Translations under genes and position numbers: made by a program
Assembly: GCF_000720925.1 (NCBI RefSeq)
Contig: NZ_JOEE01000018.1
Coordinates: 1-12,675 of the forward strand
Reading direction: 5' to 3'
DNA length: 12,675 nt
Source of the DNA: Phycicoccus jejuensis
GTDB taxonomy: Bacteria; Actinomycetota; Actinomycetes; Actinomycetales; Dermatophilaceae
Notes under the pieces: generated by a model
Database searches by the model: none
What the model saw: only the letters and a program-made list of their open reading frames with translations
Told to the model about the DNA's origin: nothing
Shown here: positions 1-5,927 of the stretch, piece after piece
How positions within the stretch are numbered: the stretch's first letter is position 1
How the letters are laid out: each line of letters opens with the position of its first letter

Positions 1-1
1 T

Positions 2-22
2 TGTAAGGTGACGGAGGTTACA
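2..22. promoter_or_regulatory. 21-bp operator-like palindrome, copy 1
   Basis: Left arm TGTAAGGTG and right half TTACA are separated exactly as in the copies at 5308, 5883, 9437 and 10713 (TGTAA, 11 bases, TTACA). This copy sits at the window edge, downstream of a leftward gene, so the gene it serves probably lies outside the window to the left. No -35 box can be judged because the sequence stops one base before it. Confidence 0.5.
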
Positions 23-29
23 GCGCGGG

Positions 30-63
30 CGCACGGGTGACGGGAGATGGGATCACCCGTGCG
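30..63 (-). terminator. Perfect 11-bp stem-loop after the leftward block
   Basis: CGCACGGGTGA (30-40) pairs perfectly with TCACCCGTGCG (53-63) around a 12-base loop. It lies just past the stop codon of the last visible leftward gene, where a terminator or 3' stabilising hairpin would be expected. There is no T-run on the exit side, so it is not a classical intrinsic terminator. It may work with Rho or only protect the transcript end. Confidence 0.4.
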
Positions 64-75
64 GTAGTTGTTGAA

Positions 76-219
76 TCAGTTGGTGCTGATTACGCGAGAG
101 ATCGTCGTGGTCGTGGTGCTCGCCACCACAGTTCGGCCGACCCAGGTGATCGTCCACGCGGTCAAGAAGACCACGCTGAGGCCGATGAAGTGGGCGTCGA
201 GGAAGTCGATGATCCCCAT
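76..219 (-). CDS. Small single-span membrane protein (47 aa)
   Basis: This short frame starts at ATG (219-217), one base after the TAA of the upstream leftward gene (223-221), so translation is probably coupled. The protein begins MGIIDFLDAHF. A hydrophobic stretch at about residues 11-32 (GLSVVFLTAWTITWVG) would span the membrane once, followed by a Thr-rich stretch (five Thr at about 35-39) and a short polar tail. Codons are rich in G/C at the third position, like the neighbours, which supports real coding. I do not recognise a family. Small phage membrane proteins near the early region may act in lysis, superinfection exclusion or membrane anchoring, but nothing in the sequence decides between these. 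Confidence 0.55.
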   Translation of the reverse strand: MGIIDFLDAHFIGLSVVFLTAWTITWVGRTVVASTTTTTISRVISTN

Positions 220-220
220 G

Positions 221-556
221 TTACGCGGCTTCGGCGGTGTCGGTGGTCTTGGCAGACTTGCCGATCTCGTTCGCGATGCCCTTGGTCGACTGCCCGATGA
301 GCCTGAGCAACGTGCTGTCGGTCTCGTTGTCGGCGAACATAGCCAGGGCGGCGATGATGAATGCCTGGTCGAAGAGCATCGCTTTCACGATGTCGCTCTC
401 GACATTGGCGTCACTGAGCTGTTTGACCTCGGTATCGCTCCGCGCCCCGACTGCGACGAGCGCGGCACAGAGGGGCTCGCCAGCCGCCAACAGCGTCTTC
501 TTCAGCGCGGTCAGAATGATGGCGTTGTTTCCGAGAATGGTATTGGCTTCGAGCAT
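221..556 (-). CDS. Hypothetical protein, largely helical (111 aa)
   Basis: The start ATG (556-554) is preceded by AAAGGAC, a good ribosome site about ten bases upstream, which supports this start. The product begins MLEANTILGN. It is Ala/Leu-rich with hydrophobic patches (ALKKTLLAAGEPLCAALVAV, then KAMLFDQAFIIAALAMF), separated by an acidic segment, and ends in a Thr/Ala-rich polar tail. The patches look amphipathic rather than like clean membrane spans. No catalytic motif or known domain is visible. It lies between the DUF3846-like gene and the 47-residue membrane protein, in the same leftward unit, with an inverted repeat in the gap upstream. Function unknown. Confidence 0.65.
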   Translation of the reverse strand: MLEANTILGNNAIILTALKKTLLAAGEPLCAALVAVGARSDTEVKQLSDANVESDIVKAMLFDQAFIIAALAMFADNETDSTLLRLIGQSTKGIANEIGKSAKTTDTAEAA

Positions 557-592
557 AGTAGTCCGTCCTTTTGGTGGCGTGAGGGAATGGCA

Positions 593-621
593 GCCGTCAG
601 AGCGCCCCGTTCTCTGACGGC
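593..621. other. Perfect 10-bp inverted repeat between two leftward genes
   Basis: GCCGTCAGAG (593-602) pairs perfectly with CTCTGACGGC (612-621) around a 9-base loop. It falls in the 74-base gap between two leftward genes. Without a T-run it is more likely an RNA processing or stability hairpin, or a weak/Rho-assisted terminator, than a strong intrinsic one. As DNA it could also be a protein-binding palindrome. Confidence 0.5.
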
Positions 622-630
622 CGATAGACG

Positions 631-1035
631 TTACGGCTGCGGCTTCGGCGGCTGCCAGGGCATGGTCGTGACGAACAACCGGCTCTGGAAGGGCTGCGCG
701 AAGACGGTGACTGCGCGGATGGTGTCGATGTCGCTCTCCGCATCGGCCGCGTTGCCGCGACGATCTGCGCCGACGATCAGGCCTTTGCCAGCGAACGGCT
801 GGTGGCCTGTCGCCATGTGAAACCAGCGCTCCGCGTTCTTCATGATGCCCTCGTCGTCGACGAAGATCGCATCGCGCCCCTTGAGGACGCCCGCGTAGGC
901 CGTGGTGAACGTGGTGACCGGCATGCTCTCATGCGACAGCACGCGGTAGTAGGTGTTGATATCGTCCCCGTCGACCTCGACGTGTTCGATCTTACAGGCG
1001 AAGGGGTCGATCAGGATGGCTTTGACATTGGGCAT
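631..1035 (-). CDS. DUF3846-like phage protein (134 aa)
   Basis: The product begins MPNVKAILIDPF and contains IFVDDEGIMKN at about residues 57-67 and a Gly-rich GLIVGADRRGN at about 85-95. This order (a beta strand with ILIDP near the N terminus, then a hydrophobic-DDEG turn, then a GxxxVG element) resembles DUF3846, a small domain common in phage and plasmid early regions with no assigned function. The match is from memory of the pattern and is moderate. The tail is Pro-rich (PWQPPKPQP). No strong ribosome site precedes the ATG; only GCGAAAG is seen. It lies downstream of the DUF932 gene, separated by a cluster of GACTCACA repeats that may control it separately. Confidence 0.6.
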   Translation of the reverse strand: MPNVKAILIDPFACKIEHVEVDGDDINTYYRVLSHESMPVTTFTTAYAGVLKGRDAIFVDDEGIMKNAERWFHMATGHQPFAGKGLIVGADRRGNAADAESDIDTIRAVTVFAQPFQSRLFVTTMPWQPPKPQP

Positions 1036-1052
1036 CGGCGTGACTTTCGCTT

Positions 1053-1102
1053 TGTGAGTCGATTGTGAGTCCTGTGAGTCGAGTTAGGTATTTCGACTCA
1101 CA
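1053..1102. repeat. Four TGTGAGTC/GACTCACA repeats in an intergenic gap
   Basis: TGTGAGTC occurs directly at 1053-1060, 1064-1071 and 1073-1080, and inverted at 1095-1102. The last direct copy and the inverted copy form a perfect 10-bp hairpin: TGTGAGTCGA (1073-1082), a 10-base loop, TCGACTCACA (1093-1102). The cluster fills most of the 84-base gap between the leftward DUF932 gene and the DUF3846-like gene. It could be an operator array or a structured RNA with alternative pairings. It also stands where the ribosome site of the downstream gene would be expected, so it could modulate that gene's translation. Confidence 0.6.
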
Positions 1103-1119
1103 AGATCAGCGTCAAGGTG

Positions 1120-2337
1120 CTAGGCGGCGAGGCCGAAAAGCTTGCCACCGAGGGTTTCGAGTTCGACGCGGTCATCAGTATTGGGAAGCTCCCGAGCGAT
1201 GGCGGTGACGCCTTGGGTCACGTCCCAGATCGTGCGCGCCTTGCGGCCCTCTTCCCTCTCTACGGCTTCGAGGACGGAGCGAGCACGGCTGCGCGAGAGG
1301 CCGCGATTGTTGAGCCAGTCTACCATCTCGTCGTCGTCCTGCGCGATCTGCGCGGCCTTGGCGTTCTGTACGGTCTGTACAATCTTCGCGTCTGACGCCT
1401 TGGCGTACTCGATCAGGGCGGGCTCGACTTGGCGAATCCATCGCTCCGGTGCGCCCTTGGTATGCGAGATGCGGACGGTTTCGATGTTGTCCGCGCCCCA
1501 GATGATGCGGTTGCAGCACACGCCACGGAAGAGGAAGGCCTTGAGCCAGAGCGACGACTTGCCGACCTCGGACTGCGAGATGATGAAGCCGCGATACATC
1601 ACGTCGTCCATGCCGTCCTTCGTCTTGCCGACGACGATGGGGCGATGCGGATCGGTGAGGAAGATGAACATGTCGCGGTCGCTCATGAAGAGCGTGGTCG
1701 TGTCCGTGGTGACCGGGTGGAAGGGGTCGTACATCATGGTCGACCATGACATCATGCCGGGCACGCGCCAGGCCGCGTCGTTCGAGACGCCGTCACCGGC
1801 GATCTTGCCCACGGCTTCGATCACTTCGTGGTTCGGGATACGGCCATAGTCGGGGCCGGTAGCCGCTAATAACTGCTTGTCCGACGTGTAGAACTTAGCC
1901 TCGGGATTGGAGCGGTTGTTGCGGAGGCCGTACATCACGGCGTCGGCGACGATGGGCGACGGAAGCGTGCGCAGATAGGACGGCGGAGCACCCGCGAGCT
2001 GCGAGAGCTGGCCGAACGACCAGTGCGAGAAGTTGAAGCTCTCGAAGCCATCGCCGACGTTCAAACCGACGCGGAGCTTGTTGAAGTCGTCACGAGTCTG
2101 CACTTCGGGCGTAAGCAGCTCGACGTTCTTGACCGCTACGACCTTCTCGCGGGAAACAAGGGACTGAGACCTCGCGTGCCTCCACATATCACGGAGAGAC
2201 AGGAAGCGCTCGTCGGCCGGGCGACGCATCCAGTTCATGGAGGCGTCCATGATGGTGGTGCCCTTGGAAACGTCGACGCGGCCCGCGTTGATCGGCTGAG
2301 CGTCGACAGTCTGAGCGAGAGAAACAACGGTATTCAT
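1120..2337 (-). CDS. DUF932 family protein (405 aa)
   Basis: The diagnostic part is at about residues 249-281, RGFIISQSEVG followed by SSLWLKAFLFRGVCCN and RIIWG. It matches the DUF932 pattern (NSEVG, then an FL-R-VC-N segment) of phage and plasmid proteins of about 300-400 residues. Upstream, FNFSHWSFGQLSQLAG and YLRTLP at about 101-126 also fit the family, in which this region precedes a GLNxR-like element, here YGLRNNR. The C terminus is helical and charged and contains a short DDDE stretch. DUF932 proteins are often encoded near replication and recombination genes, but their biochemical role is not established. The start is supported by AAAGGA about ten bases upstream. This is the first gene leftward from the divergent control region, so it is probably transcribed early. 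Confidence 0.85.
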   Translation of the reverse strand: MNTVVSLAQTVDAQPINAGRVDVSKGTTIMDASMNWMRRPADERFLSLRDMWRHARSQSLVSREKVVAVKNVELLTPEVQTRDDFNKLRVGLNVGDGFESFNFSHWSFGQLSQLAGAPPSYLRTLPSPIVADAVMYGLRNNRSNPEAKFYTSDKQLLAATGPDYGRIPNHEVIEAVGKIAGDGVSNDAAWRVPGMMSWSTMMYDPFHPVTTDTTTLFMSDRDMFIFLTDPHRPIVVGKTKDGMDDVMYRGFIISQSEVGKSSLWLKAFLFRGVCCNRIIWGADNIETVRISHTKGAPERWIRQVEPALIEYAKASDAKIVQTVQNAKAAQIAQDDDEMVDWLNNRGLSRSRARSVLEAVEREEGRKARTIWDVTQGVTAIARELPNTDDRVELETLGGKLFGLAA

Positions 2338-2400
2338 GGCGTTTAGTCCTTTCGGTTGCGTTGGGGCTCCCGCTGTGTGTGTGTCAGGAGCTTGGTAGGA

Positions 2401-2429
2401 GTTCTACCTGACGATTCTAGCAAACGCAA
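2401..2429 (-). promoter_or_regulatory. Candidate leftward promoter for the DUF932 gene
   Basis: Two overlapping possibilities lie on the minus strand. One is an extended -10, TGCTAGAAT (2422-2414), without a good -35. The other is TTGCGT (2429-2424), 17 bases, TAGAAC (2406-2401). The second overlaps the GGTAG-N5-CTACC inverted repeat at 2394-2408, so a protein bound there would block it. Start of transcription would be about 2390, leaving a leader of roughly 50 bases. Confidence 0.4.
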
Positions 2430-2464
2430 TCCCCTCACGAAGTTATTTTTGGTAGGAGAAAAAG

Positions 2465-2494
2465 TTGACAGAACTAACACGCCGACCATATGGA
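2465..2494 (+). promoter_or_regulatory. Candidate rightward promoter with consensus -35
   Basis: TTGACA at 2465-2470 is a perfect -35 box. At a spacing of 18 bases the -10 position reads TATGGA, a weak match lying inside a CATATG-centred imperfect palindrome. The second GGTAGGAG copy ends only seven bases upstream of the -35. It would drive the resolvase-helicase unit, with a leader of about 25 bases before the ATG at 2525. Confidence 0.45.
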
Positions 2495-2524
2495 TCGGTC
2501 CAATCGTCAAAGCAGTGGGGAAAT

Positions 2525-2998
2525 ATGAAAGCTTATCTTGGGCTCGACCTCGGCACGTACATGGGGTGGGCGCGCACCGACCTGTTCCCTGGGAGCGGAG
2601 GGGTCTTCTTATCAGGCGCATGGGACTTCGACATCACCCGGTTTGATGCGCCGCCCGTCCGCTACCAGAAGTTCGAAGTGAAGCTGCGCGAGCACTGCGT
2701 GCTCGGGCTCAACATGGTCTTCTACGAAAAGATTCTGCGCCACAAGGGCACGACAGCGGCCCACGTCTACGGCGCATTCCTGAACAAGCTGCATGAGGTC
2801 TGCGACGAATACGGCGTTCCGTACATCGGCCTCAGCGTTCAGGAGATCAAGAAGTTCGCCACCGGCAAGGGCGGCGGACCCCAGGCCACCAAGGACAAGA
2901 TGATCGAGGCCGTCAAGCGTTGGGGCCACAACCCCCAGAGCGACGACGAGGCCGATGCCATCGCGATCCTCAAATGCGGATTGGAGACTAAGCTGTGA
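2525..2998 (+). CDS. RuvC-like Holliday junction resolvase (157 aa)
   Basis: The N terminus MKAYLGLDLGTYMGWA carries the first RNase H-fold motif with catalytic Asp at residue 8. A second acidic residue appears in VFYEKI (Glu 69), and the C-terminal motif DDEADA (140-145, Asp 141/144) completes the four-acid metal site typical of phage RuvC-like proteins. Length fits the family (about 150-180). Such enzymes cut branched DNA during replication, recombination or packaging. An in-frame ATG 20 codons upstream exists, but the start at 2525 is preferred because GTGGGGA lies just before it and the conserved core begins at once. The upstream ATG also falls within the promoter region. It is first in its unit and overlaps the next gene by four bases. 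Confidence 0.85.
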   Translation: MKAYLGLDLGTYMGWARTDLFPGSGGVFLSGAWDFDITRFDAPPVRYQKFEVKLREHCVLGLNMVFYEKILRHKGTTAAHVYGAFLNKLHEVCDEYGVPYIGLSVQEIKKFATGKGGGPQATKDKMIEAVKRWGHNPQSDDEADAIAILKCGLETKL

Positions 2999-3531
2999 CT
3001 ACCGAAACCATTGTGATGACTGACCGCACGCCGGTCTCGTTCTGGAAGAAGATCAACCCGCTCTGGTGGCTGGTCGGTCCCGATGGCTGGAACGTCCCCG
3101 ACGTGAACAACGGCGAGCCGTACCTGCCGGAAGTGACGAACATCTGGCTCCGCCGCTTCTACTGGTTCATCTGTCGCAACCCGCTGATGAACTTCGTCGG
3201 CTACGTCCTCGGCGTCGAGGACAACAACTACCGCGTCGAGGGCACCGCCCCCGTCCTGCTCACCACCTGGCGCGACGCTACGCCGCCGAAGACCGGCTGG
3301 AAGTGGGCGCTGCTATGGCCGCAGATTAGCTGGCCCGCGTTGCTCATGGCGATGCTGTGGATCGTGCTCACGTCCTTCCACCCCGTGTTCTACATCCCGT
3401 GGGTGTGGGCGATGTTGAAGTTCGCAGGACCCCTGCCCTTCATCTCCTACAACGGCGCGGTCGAGTTCTACATGGGTTGGCGTCCGGCCTCGGGTGGGTT
3501 CGGCACAAAGATCGTGCTGCACAATGACTGA
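2995..3531 (+). CDS. Phage inner-membrane protein, Trp-rich (178 aa)
   Basis: The GTG start overlaps the preceding TGA (GTGA), with GGAG about ten bases upstream; an internal ATG at 3016 has no ribosome site. Residues 51-72 (WLRRFYWFICRNPLMNFVGY) and the C-terminal FYMGWRPASGGFG (158-170) resemble a family of uncharacterised phage membrane proteins; I recall DUF7338-like proteins with a similar layout, but this naming is tentative. Two hydrophobic segments at about 111-128 (ISWPALLMAMLWIVLTSF) and 131-147 form a hairpin of membrane spans. Trp content is very high. Its place between a resolvase and a helicase-like gene gives no clear function; membrane attachment of replication complexes is only a guess. 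Confidence 0.7.
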   Translation: MTTETIVMTDRTPVSFWKKINPLWWLVGPDGWNVPDVNNGEPYLPEVTNIWLRRFYWFICRNPLMNFVGYVLGVEDNNYRVEGTAPVLLTTWRDATPPKTGWKWALLWPQISWPALLMAMLWIVLTSFHPVFYIPWVWAMLKFAGPLPFISYNGAVEFYMGWRPASGGFGTKIVLHND

Positions 3532-3910
3532 GAGCAAGCTGGTAGCCCGACCGCTGACCGAAAAGCAACGCATCGCTCTTCTCGCCGTGGCGCGCGGAGG
3601 GATACGCGTGGTCGAGCGCGTCGGTCAACACGGCGCTCAATACTACGAGATGTTGGCCCCTGGTGGTCATCAGATCGGCGGACAGTTCGCGGCGCTCAAG
3701 CGTCGCGGCTTCGTCTGTTGGAAGCGAGGCCCTGCGTTGACCATCGCCGGAGCGTTCGAGCTGTACTTCGACGTGTCACTATTGGACTGCCCGGCCGACG
3801 CCGACTGCCGCACGACTTGCTGTTGTGGCGACCTTGTCGAGCACCACGGTATGGGCAGCGGCCACAGCCCCGTGCCGATGCACGACTATTATTGCGAAGG
3901 CAGAGCGTGA
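3524..3910 (+). CDS. Winged-helix-like protein with Cys/His-rich C terminus (128 aa)
   Basis: I place the start at ATG 3524, overlapping the previous stop (ATGACTGA); an in-frame ATG ten codons earlier lies inside the membrane protein gene. Residues 11-25 (LTEKQRIALLAVARG) and 51-70 (IGGQFAALKRRGFVCWKRG) look like the helices and wing of a winged-helix domain. The C-terminal third is dense in possible metal ligands: Cys 89, 95, 99, 100, 101, His 107, 108, 114, 120 and Cys 124. The part CCCGDLVEHHGMGSGHSPVP reads like a zinc-binding module. No strong ribosome site precedes it, so it is likely translated by coupling. It could be a DNA-binding regulator or an accessory replication protein; the function is not known. 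Confidence 0.65.
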   Translation: MTESKLVARPLTEKQRIALLAVARGGIRVVERVGQHGAQYYEMLAPGGHQIGGQFAALKRRGFVCWKRGPALTIAGAFELYFDVSLLDCPADADCRTTCCCGDLVEHHGMGSGHSPVPMHDYYCEGRA

Positions 3911-4014
3911 GCATCCGCGAGAACATTGTAGCGCTCGGCTACCTGGCGGTGCCGAGCGGGTGGATCGTGCTGCTCGCCGTCCTGGCTGTCGGGCACTATC
4001 TCGGAAAGTGGTGA
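3907..4014 (+). CDS. Small membrane peptide (35 aa)
   Basis: The frame opens with GTG overlapping the previous TGA (GTGA) and has GAAGG six to seven bases upstream, a good ribosome site. It ends with a TGA immediately followed by the ATG of the helicase-like gene. The peptide begins MSIRENIVALGYLAV. It has a hydrophobic span at about residues 17-32 (SGWIVLLAVLAVGHYL) and ends GKW. It fits exactly in the space between two flanking genes, which supports it as a real coupled gene rather than chance. One transmembrane helix with a short N-terminal tail is the only visible property. Family unknown. Confidence 0.6.
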   Translation: MSIRENIVALGYLAVPSGWIVLLAVLAVGHYLGKW

Positions 4015-5301
4015 ATGGGTAGAGAGCTTCGTCCATACCAGATCGAGGACGGCAACTACGTGGCGGGTCGCTTCGCCACGCTGATCGGCCATGAGCCTCG
4101 CGTCGGTAAGACCAACGTCGCGATCCGTGGCGCAGACTTGGTTGAGGCCAAGCTGGTCGTTATCGTGTGTCCGGCCGCCGTGAAGGAAAGCTGGCGCGAA
4201 GCCATCTTGGAGTTTCGCAAGGCGGGGTGGTGGGCCATCATCGTCAGCTACAACAAAGCGCCGAACGTCCTGAAGGTCGTGCGCGGCAAGAAGTACGTGC
4301 TGATCGTCGACGAATCGCACTACGCCAAGGATCGCGCGGCGCAGCGCACGAAGGCCGTCTACGGCACGCTGTGCGACAAGATCGGCGGCCTGGCCGAGTA
4401 TGCGACCAACGTCTTCTGCCTGACCGGCACGCCGATGCCGAACAATCCCACTGAGCTGTGGCCGATGCTCCGCGCGCTCGCCCCGGAGCTGATCGACAAC
4501 GGGCGCGGCAAGCCGCTGAGCTGGTCCGCCTTCCGCGACAAATACTGCCGCATGGTCAACACGCCGTTCGGCGTGAAGATCGCTGGCTCAAAGAACTACA
4601 AAGAGCTGAAGCAGAAGCTTGCAGGCTTCGTGATTCGGCGCACGCGCCAGAGCGTCTTCGGCCGCGACATGCTCCCGCCTACCAAGGTGTTCGTGCGCGC
4701 AGGCCAGAAGGAAAAGAAAGAACTCGACGCGCTGATGCAGTCCGAGCAAGGGCGGCTGGTCGCCGAAGCCTTGCAGTCTGCGAACCCGCTCAAGGCGCTC
4801 GCGAAGCAGGAGAAGCACGTCGCCGGTCTGCGCCGAACGTTCGGCCTGGCGAAGGTGCCCGGCGTGATCGACCTCGTCACCGAAGAGCTGCGCGGCGATC
4901 CCAAGGCGAAGATCGTCCTGTTCGCCTACCATCACGACGTGATCGACGCGATCCGCCAGGGCTTGAAAGAGTTCGGCGTGGAGGCGTTCGACGGCCGCAC
5001 CACGGACGCGCGGAAGCAACGCATCAAGCAGCGCTTCCAGACCGATCCGGAGTGCCGGGTGGTCGTCGGTCAGCTCACGGCTATGGGTGTCGGTCTCGAC
5101 TTCAGCGCGGCCGACGACGTGATGTTCGTGGAGCAGTCATGGGTGGGGGACGAGAACGAGCAAGCGCGCTCGCGTATCTTCAACATGAACTCGCCCGAGC
5201 CGAAGTTCACGCGCTTCGTTGTGCTGGTGGGATCGCTCGACGAGCAGATCATCGCAGCGTGCGAACGCAAACTGTCCGATACGCGACGGCTATTTAATTG
5301 A
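4015..5301 (+). CDS. SNF2-like superfamily 2 DNA helicase/ATPase (428 aa)
   Basis: Helicase motifs appear in order. ELRPYQ is at 4-9 and Walker A is GHEPRVGKT at 25-33; the usual DEMGLGKT is altered but GKT is kept. Motif Ia is VCPAAVKESW at 51-60, motif II is DESH at 99-102 and motif III is LTGTP at 136-140. Motif V is TAMGVGLDFSAA at 355-366 and motif VI is EQARSRI at 382-388. The usual SNF2 QAxxRxxRxGQ is shortened to QARSRIFNM. About 430 residues is the normal size for compact phage SNF2-like proteins, which lie next to DUF2800/DUF2815/polymerase genes in many phages. They are presumed to remodel or translocate on DNA during replication or recombination. The ATG follows the preceding TGA directly, so translation is probably coupled. 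Confidence 0.88.
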   Translation: MGRELRPYQIEDGNYVAGRFATLIGHEPRVGKTNVAIRGADLVEAKLVVIVCPAAVKESWREAILEFRKAGWWAIIVSYNKAPNVLKVVRGKKYVLIVDESHYAKDRAAQRTKAVYGTLCDKIGGLAEYATNVFCLTGTPMPNNPTELWPMLRALAPELIDNGRGKPLSWSAFRDKYCRMVNTPFGVKIAGSKNYKELKQKLAGFVIRRTRQSVFGRDMLPPTKVFVRAGQKEKKELDALMQSEQGRLVAEALQSANPLKALAKQEKHVAGLRRTFGLAKVPGVIDLVTEELRGDPKAKIVLFAYHHDVIDAIRQGLKEFGVEAFDGRTTDARKQRIKQRFQTDPECRVVVGQLTAMGVGLDFSAADDVMFVEQSWVGDENEQARSRIFNMNSPEPKFTRFVVLVGSLDEQIIAACERKLSDTRRLFN

Positions 5302-5328
5302 CGAACTTGTAAGGTCTGTGAGATTACA
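5298..5328 (+). promoter_or_regulatory. Operator palindrome copy 2 with TTGACG
   Basis: The palindrome at 5308-5328 has left arm TGTAAGGTC and right half TTACA, 11 bases apart. TTGACG (5298-5303) lies four bases upstream. With a 16-17 base spacer the -10 would be GAGATT or AGATTA, a weak box inside the palindrome. It stands alone before the cupin-like gene. A protein bound here would sit between the -35 and the transcription start. Confidence 0.6.
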
Positions 5329-5351
5329 CAGACACCAACACGGAGACACCG

Positions 5352-5876
5352 ATGCGGCTTCCCGGTTTCATCACTGACATTCTCTGCGCCAAAGTGTGGA
5401 GCGTCATGCAGCGGCGCAAGCCCGACGTTCAGATCGGGCGCGACGAGCGCGGCATTCCCTACATGGAGCGCTGGCACGCGATCAAGCGCAACAGGTTCTT
5501 CAACGTCTACCTGCATCTCTACCACCACGACGACGACCGCATCCTGCATTCGCACCCGTGGTGGTCTGTCTCGATCCTGGTCTCCGGCGCGTTGCGCGAG
5601 TTCTACACGCGCACGTCGGAAGGTGCGAACCGTCCGGAGCTGCACAAAGCCCGGACGGTTCGCCGAGGCGGCATCGTCTGGCGCAGCGCCGACATGTTTC
5701 ACCGCCTCGAAGTAGCGGGCAACCGCACCATCACGATCTTCATCACTGGTCCGAAGTTCGCCAAGTCCTGGCACTTCGCCTGCAAGCGCGGCTTGATCCA
5801 CTGGAAGCAATTCGTCTCAGTGGGTCGCGGCGGACAGGGCTGCGGTGAAGACGACGATTACCCCAAGCGCGCTTGA
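5352..5876 (+). CDS. Cupin-like phage protein (174 aa)
   Basis: The central part has a cupin-like beta-barrel signature: NVYLHLYHHDDDRILHSHPW (51-70) with His 66 and His 68 as probable metal ligands, then an RRGGIVWR turn and MFHRLE with His 117 as the third ligand. The end GPKFAKSWHF followed by HWKQF (150-154) matches a recurring phage family in which a HDHPW motif is followed by GPKxxxWGF and a WxxW/F segment. These proteins are uncharacterised; a metal-dependent nucleotide or sugar enzyme is possible. The N-terminal 40 residues are basic and helical. GGAG lies eight bases before the ATG. It is the only gene between operator copies 2 and 3, so it may have its own control. Confidence 0.65.
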   Translation: MRLPGFITDILCAKVWSVMQRRKPDVQIGRDERGIPYMERWHAIKRNRFFNVYLHLYHHDDDRILHSHPWWSVSILVSGALREFYTRTSEGANRPELHKARTVRRGGIVWRSADMFHRLEVAGNRTITIFITGPKFAKSWHFACKRGLIHWKQFVSVGRGGQGCGEDDDYPKRA

Positions 5877-5903
5877 CCTCAGTGTAAGGCGCGTCACCTA
5901 TCA
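5873..5903 (+). promoter_or_regulatory. Operator palindrome copy 3 with TTGACC
   Basis: TTGACC at 5873-5878 overlaps the stop codon of the cupin-like gene. The palindrome follows four bases later (5883-5903), with left arm TGTAAGGCG, centre CGT and right arm CACCTATCA, in which the outer TTACA half has drifted. The distance between -35 and palindrome equals that of copy 2. No clear -10 box is visible. It precedes the unit starting at 5928. Confidence 0.55.
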
Positions 5904-5927
5904 ACCCCCACAGGAGACTACGACTAC

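Larger units (their letters stand above)
2338..2524. promoter_or_regulatory. Divergent intergenic control region
   Basis: This 187-base stretch has no gene. It separates the leftward DUF932 unit from the rightward resolvase-helicase unit and is more AT-rich than its surroundings (an A/T run near 2441-2464). It contains promoters in both directions, a direct repeat TTGGTAGGAG at 2392-2401 and 2449-2458, an inverted repeat GGTAG-N5-CTACC at 2394-2408, a short TG run near 2374-2383, and an imperfect palindrome centred on CATATG near 2487-2492 (CCGA on the left, TCGG on the right). The organisation resembles a phage early genetic switch, but no repressor gene is adjacent. Confidence 0.65.

Noticed and set aside
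68..820. 250-codon open frame on the plus strand
   Set aside because: The leftward genes at 221-556 and 631-1035 in the same interval have better ribosome sites or family-like sequence, and the frame spans their gap and inverted repeat.
1053..1102. Possible CRISPR array
   Set aside because: Repeats are only 8-10 bases, unevenly spaced by 1-3 bases, with one inverted and no spacers of 30 bases; no cas genes. The Cas4-like nuclease belongs to the phage family DUF2800.
2465..2524. Upstream ATG start for the RuvC-like gene
   Set aside because: It coincides with the TTGACA promoter box, lacks a ribosome site, and adds 20 residues ahead of a core that normally begins at the N terminus.
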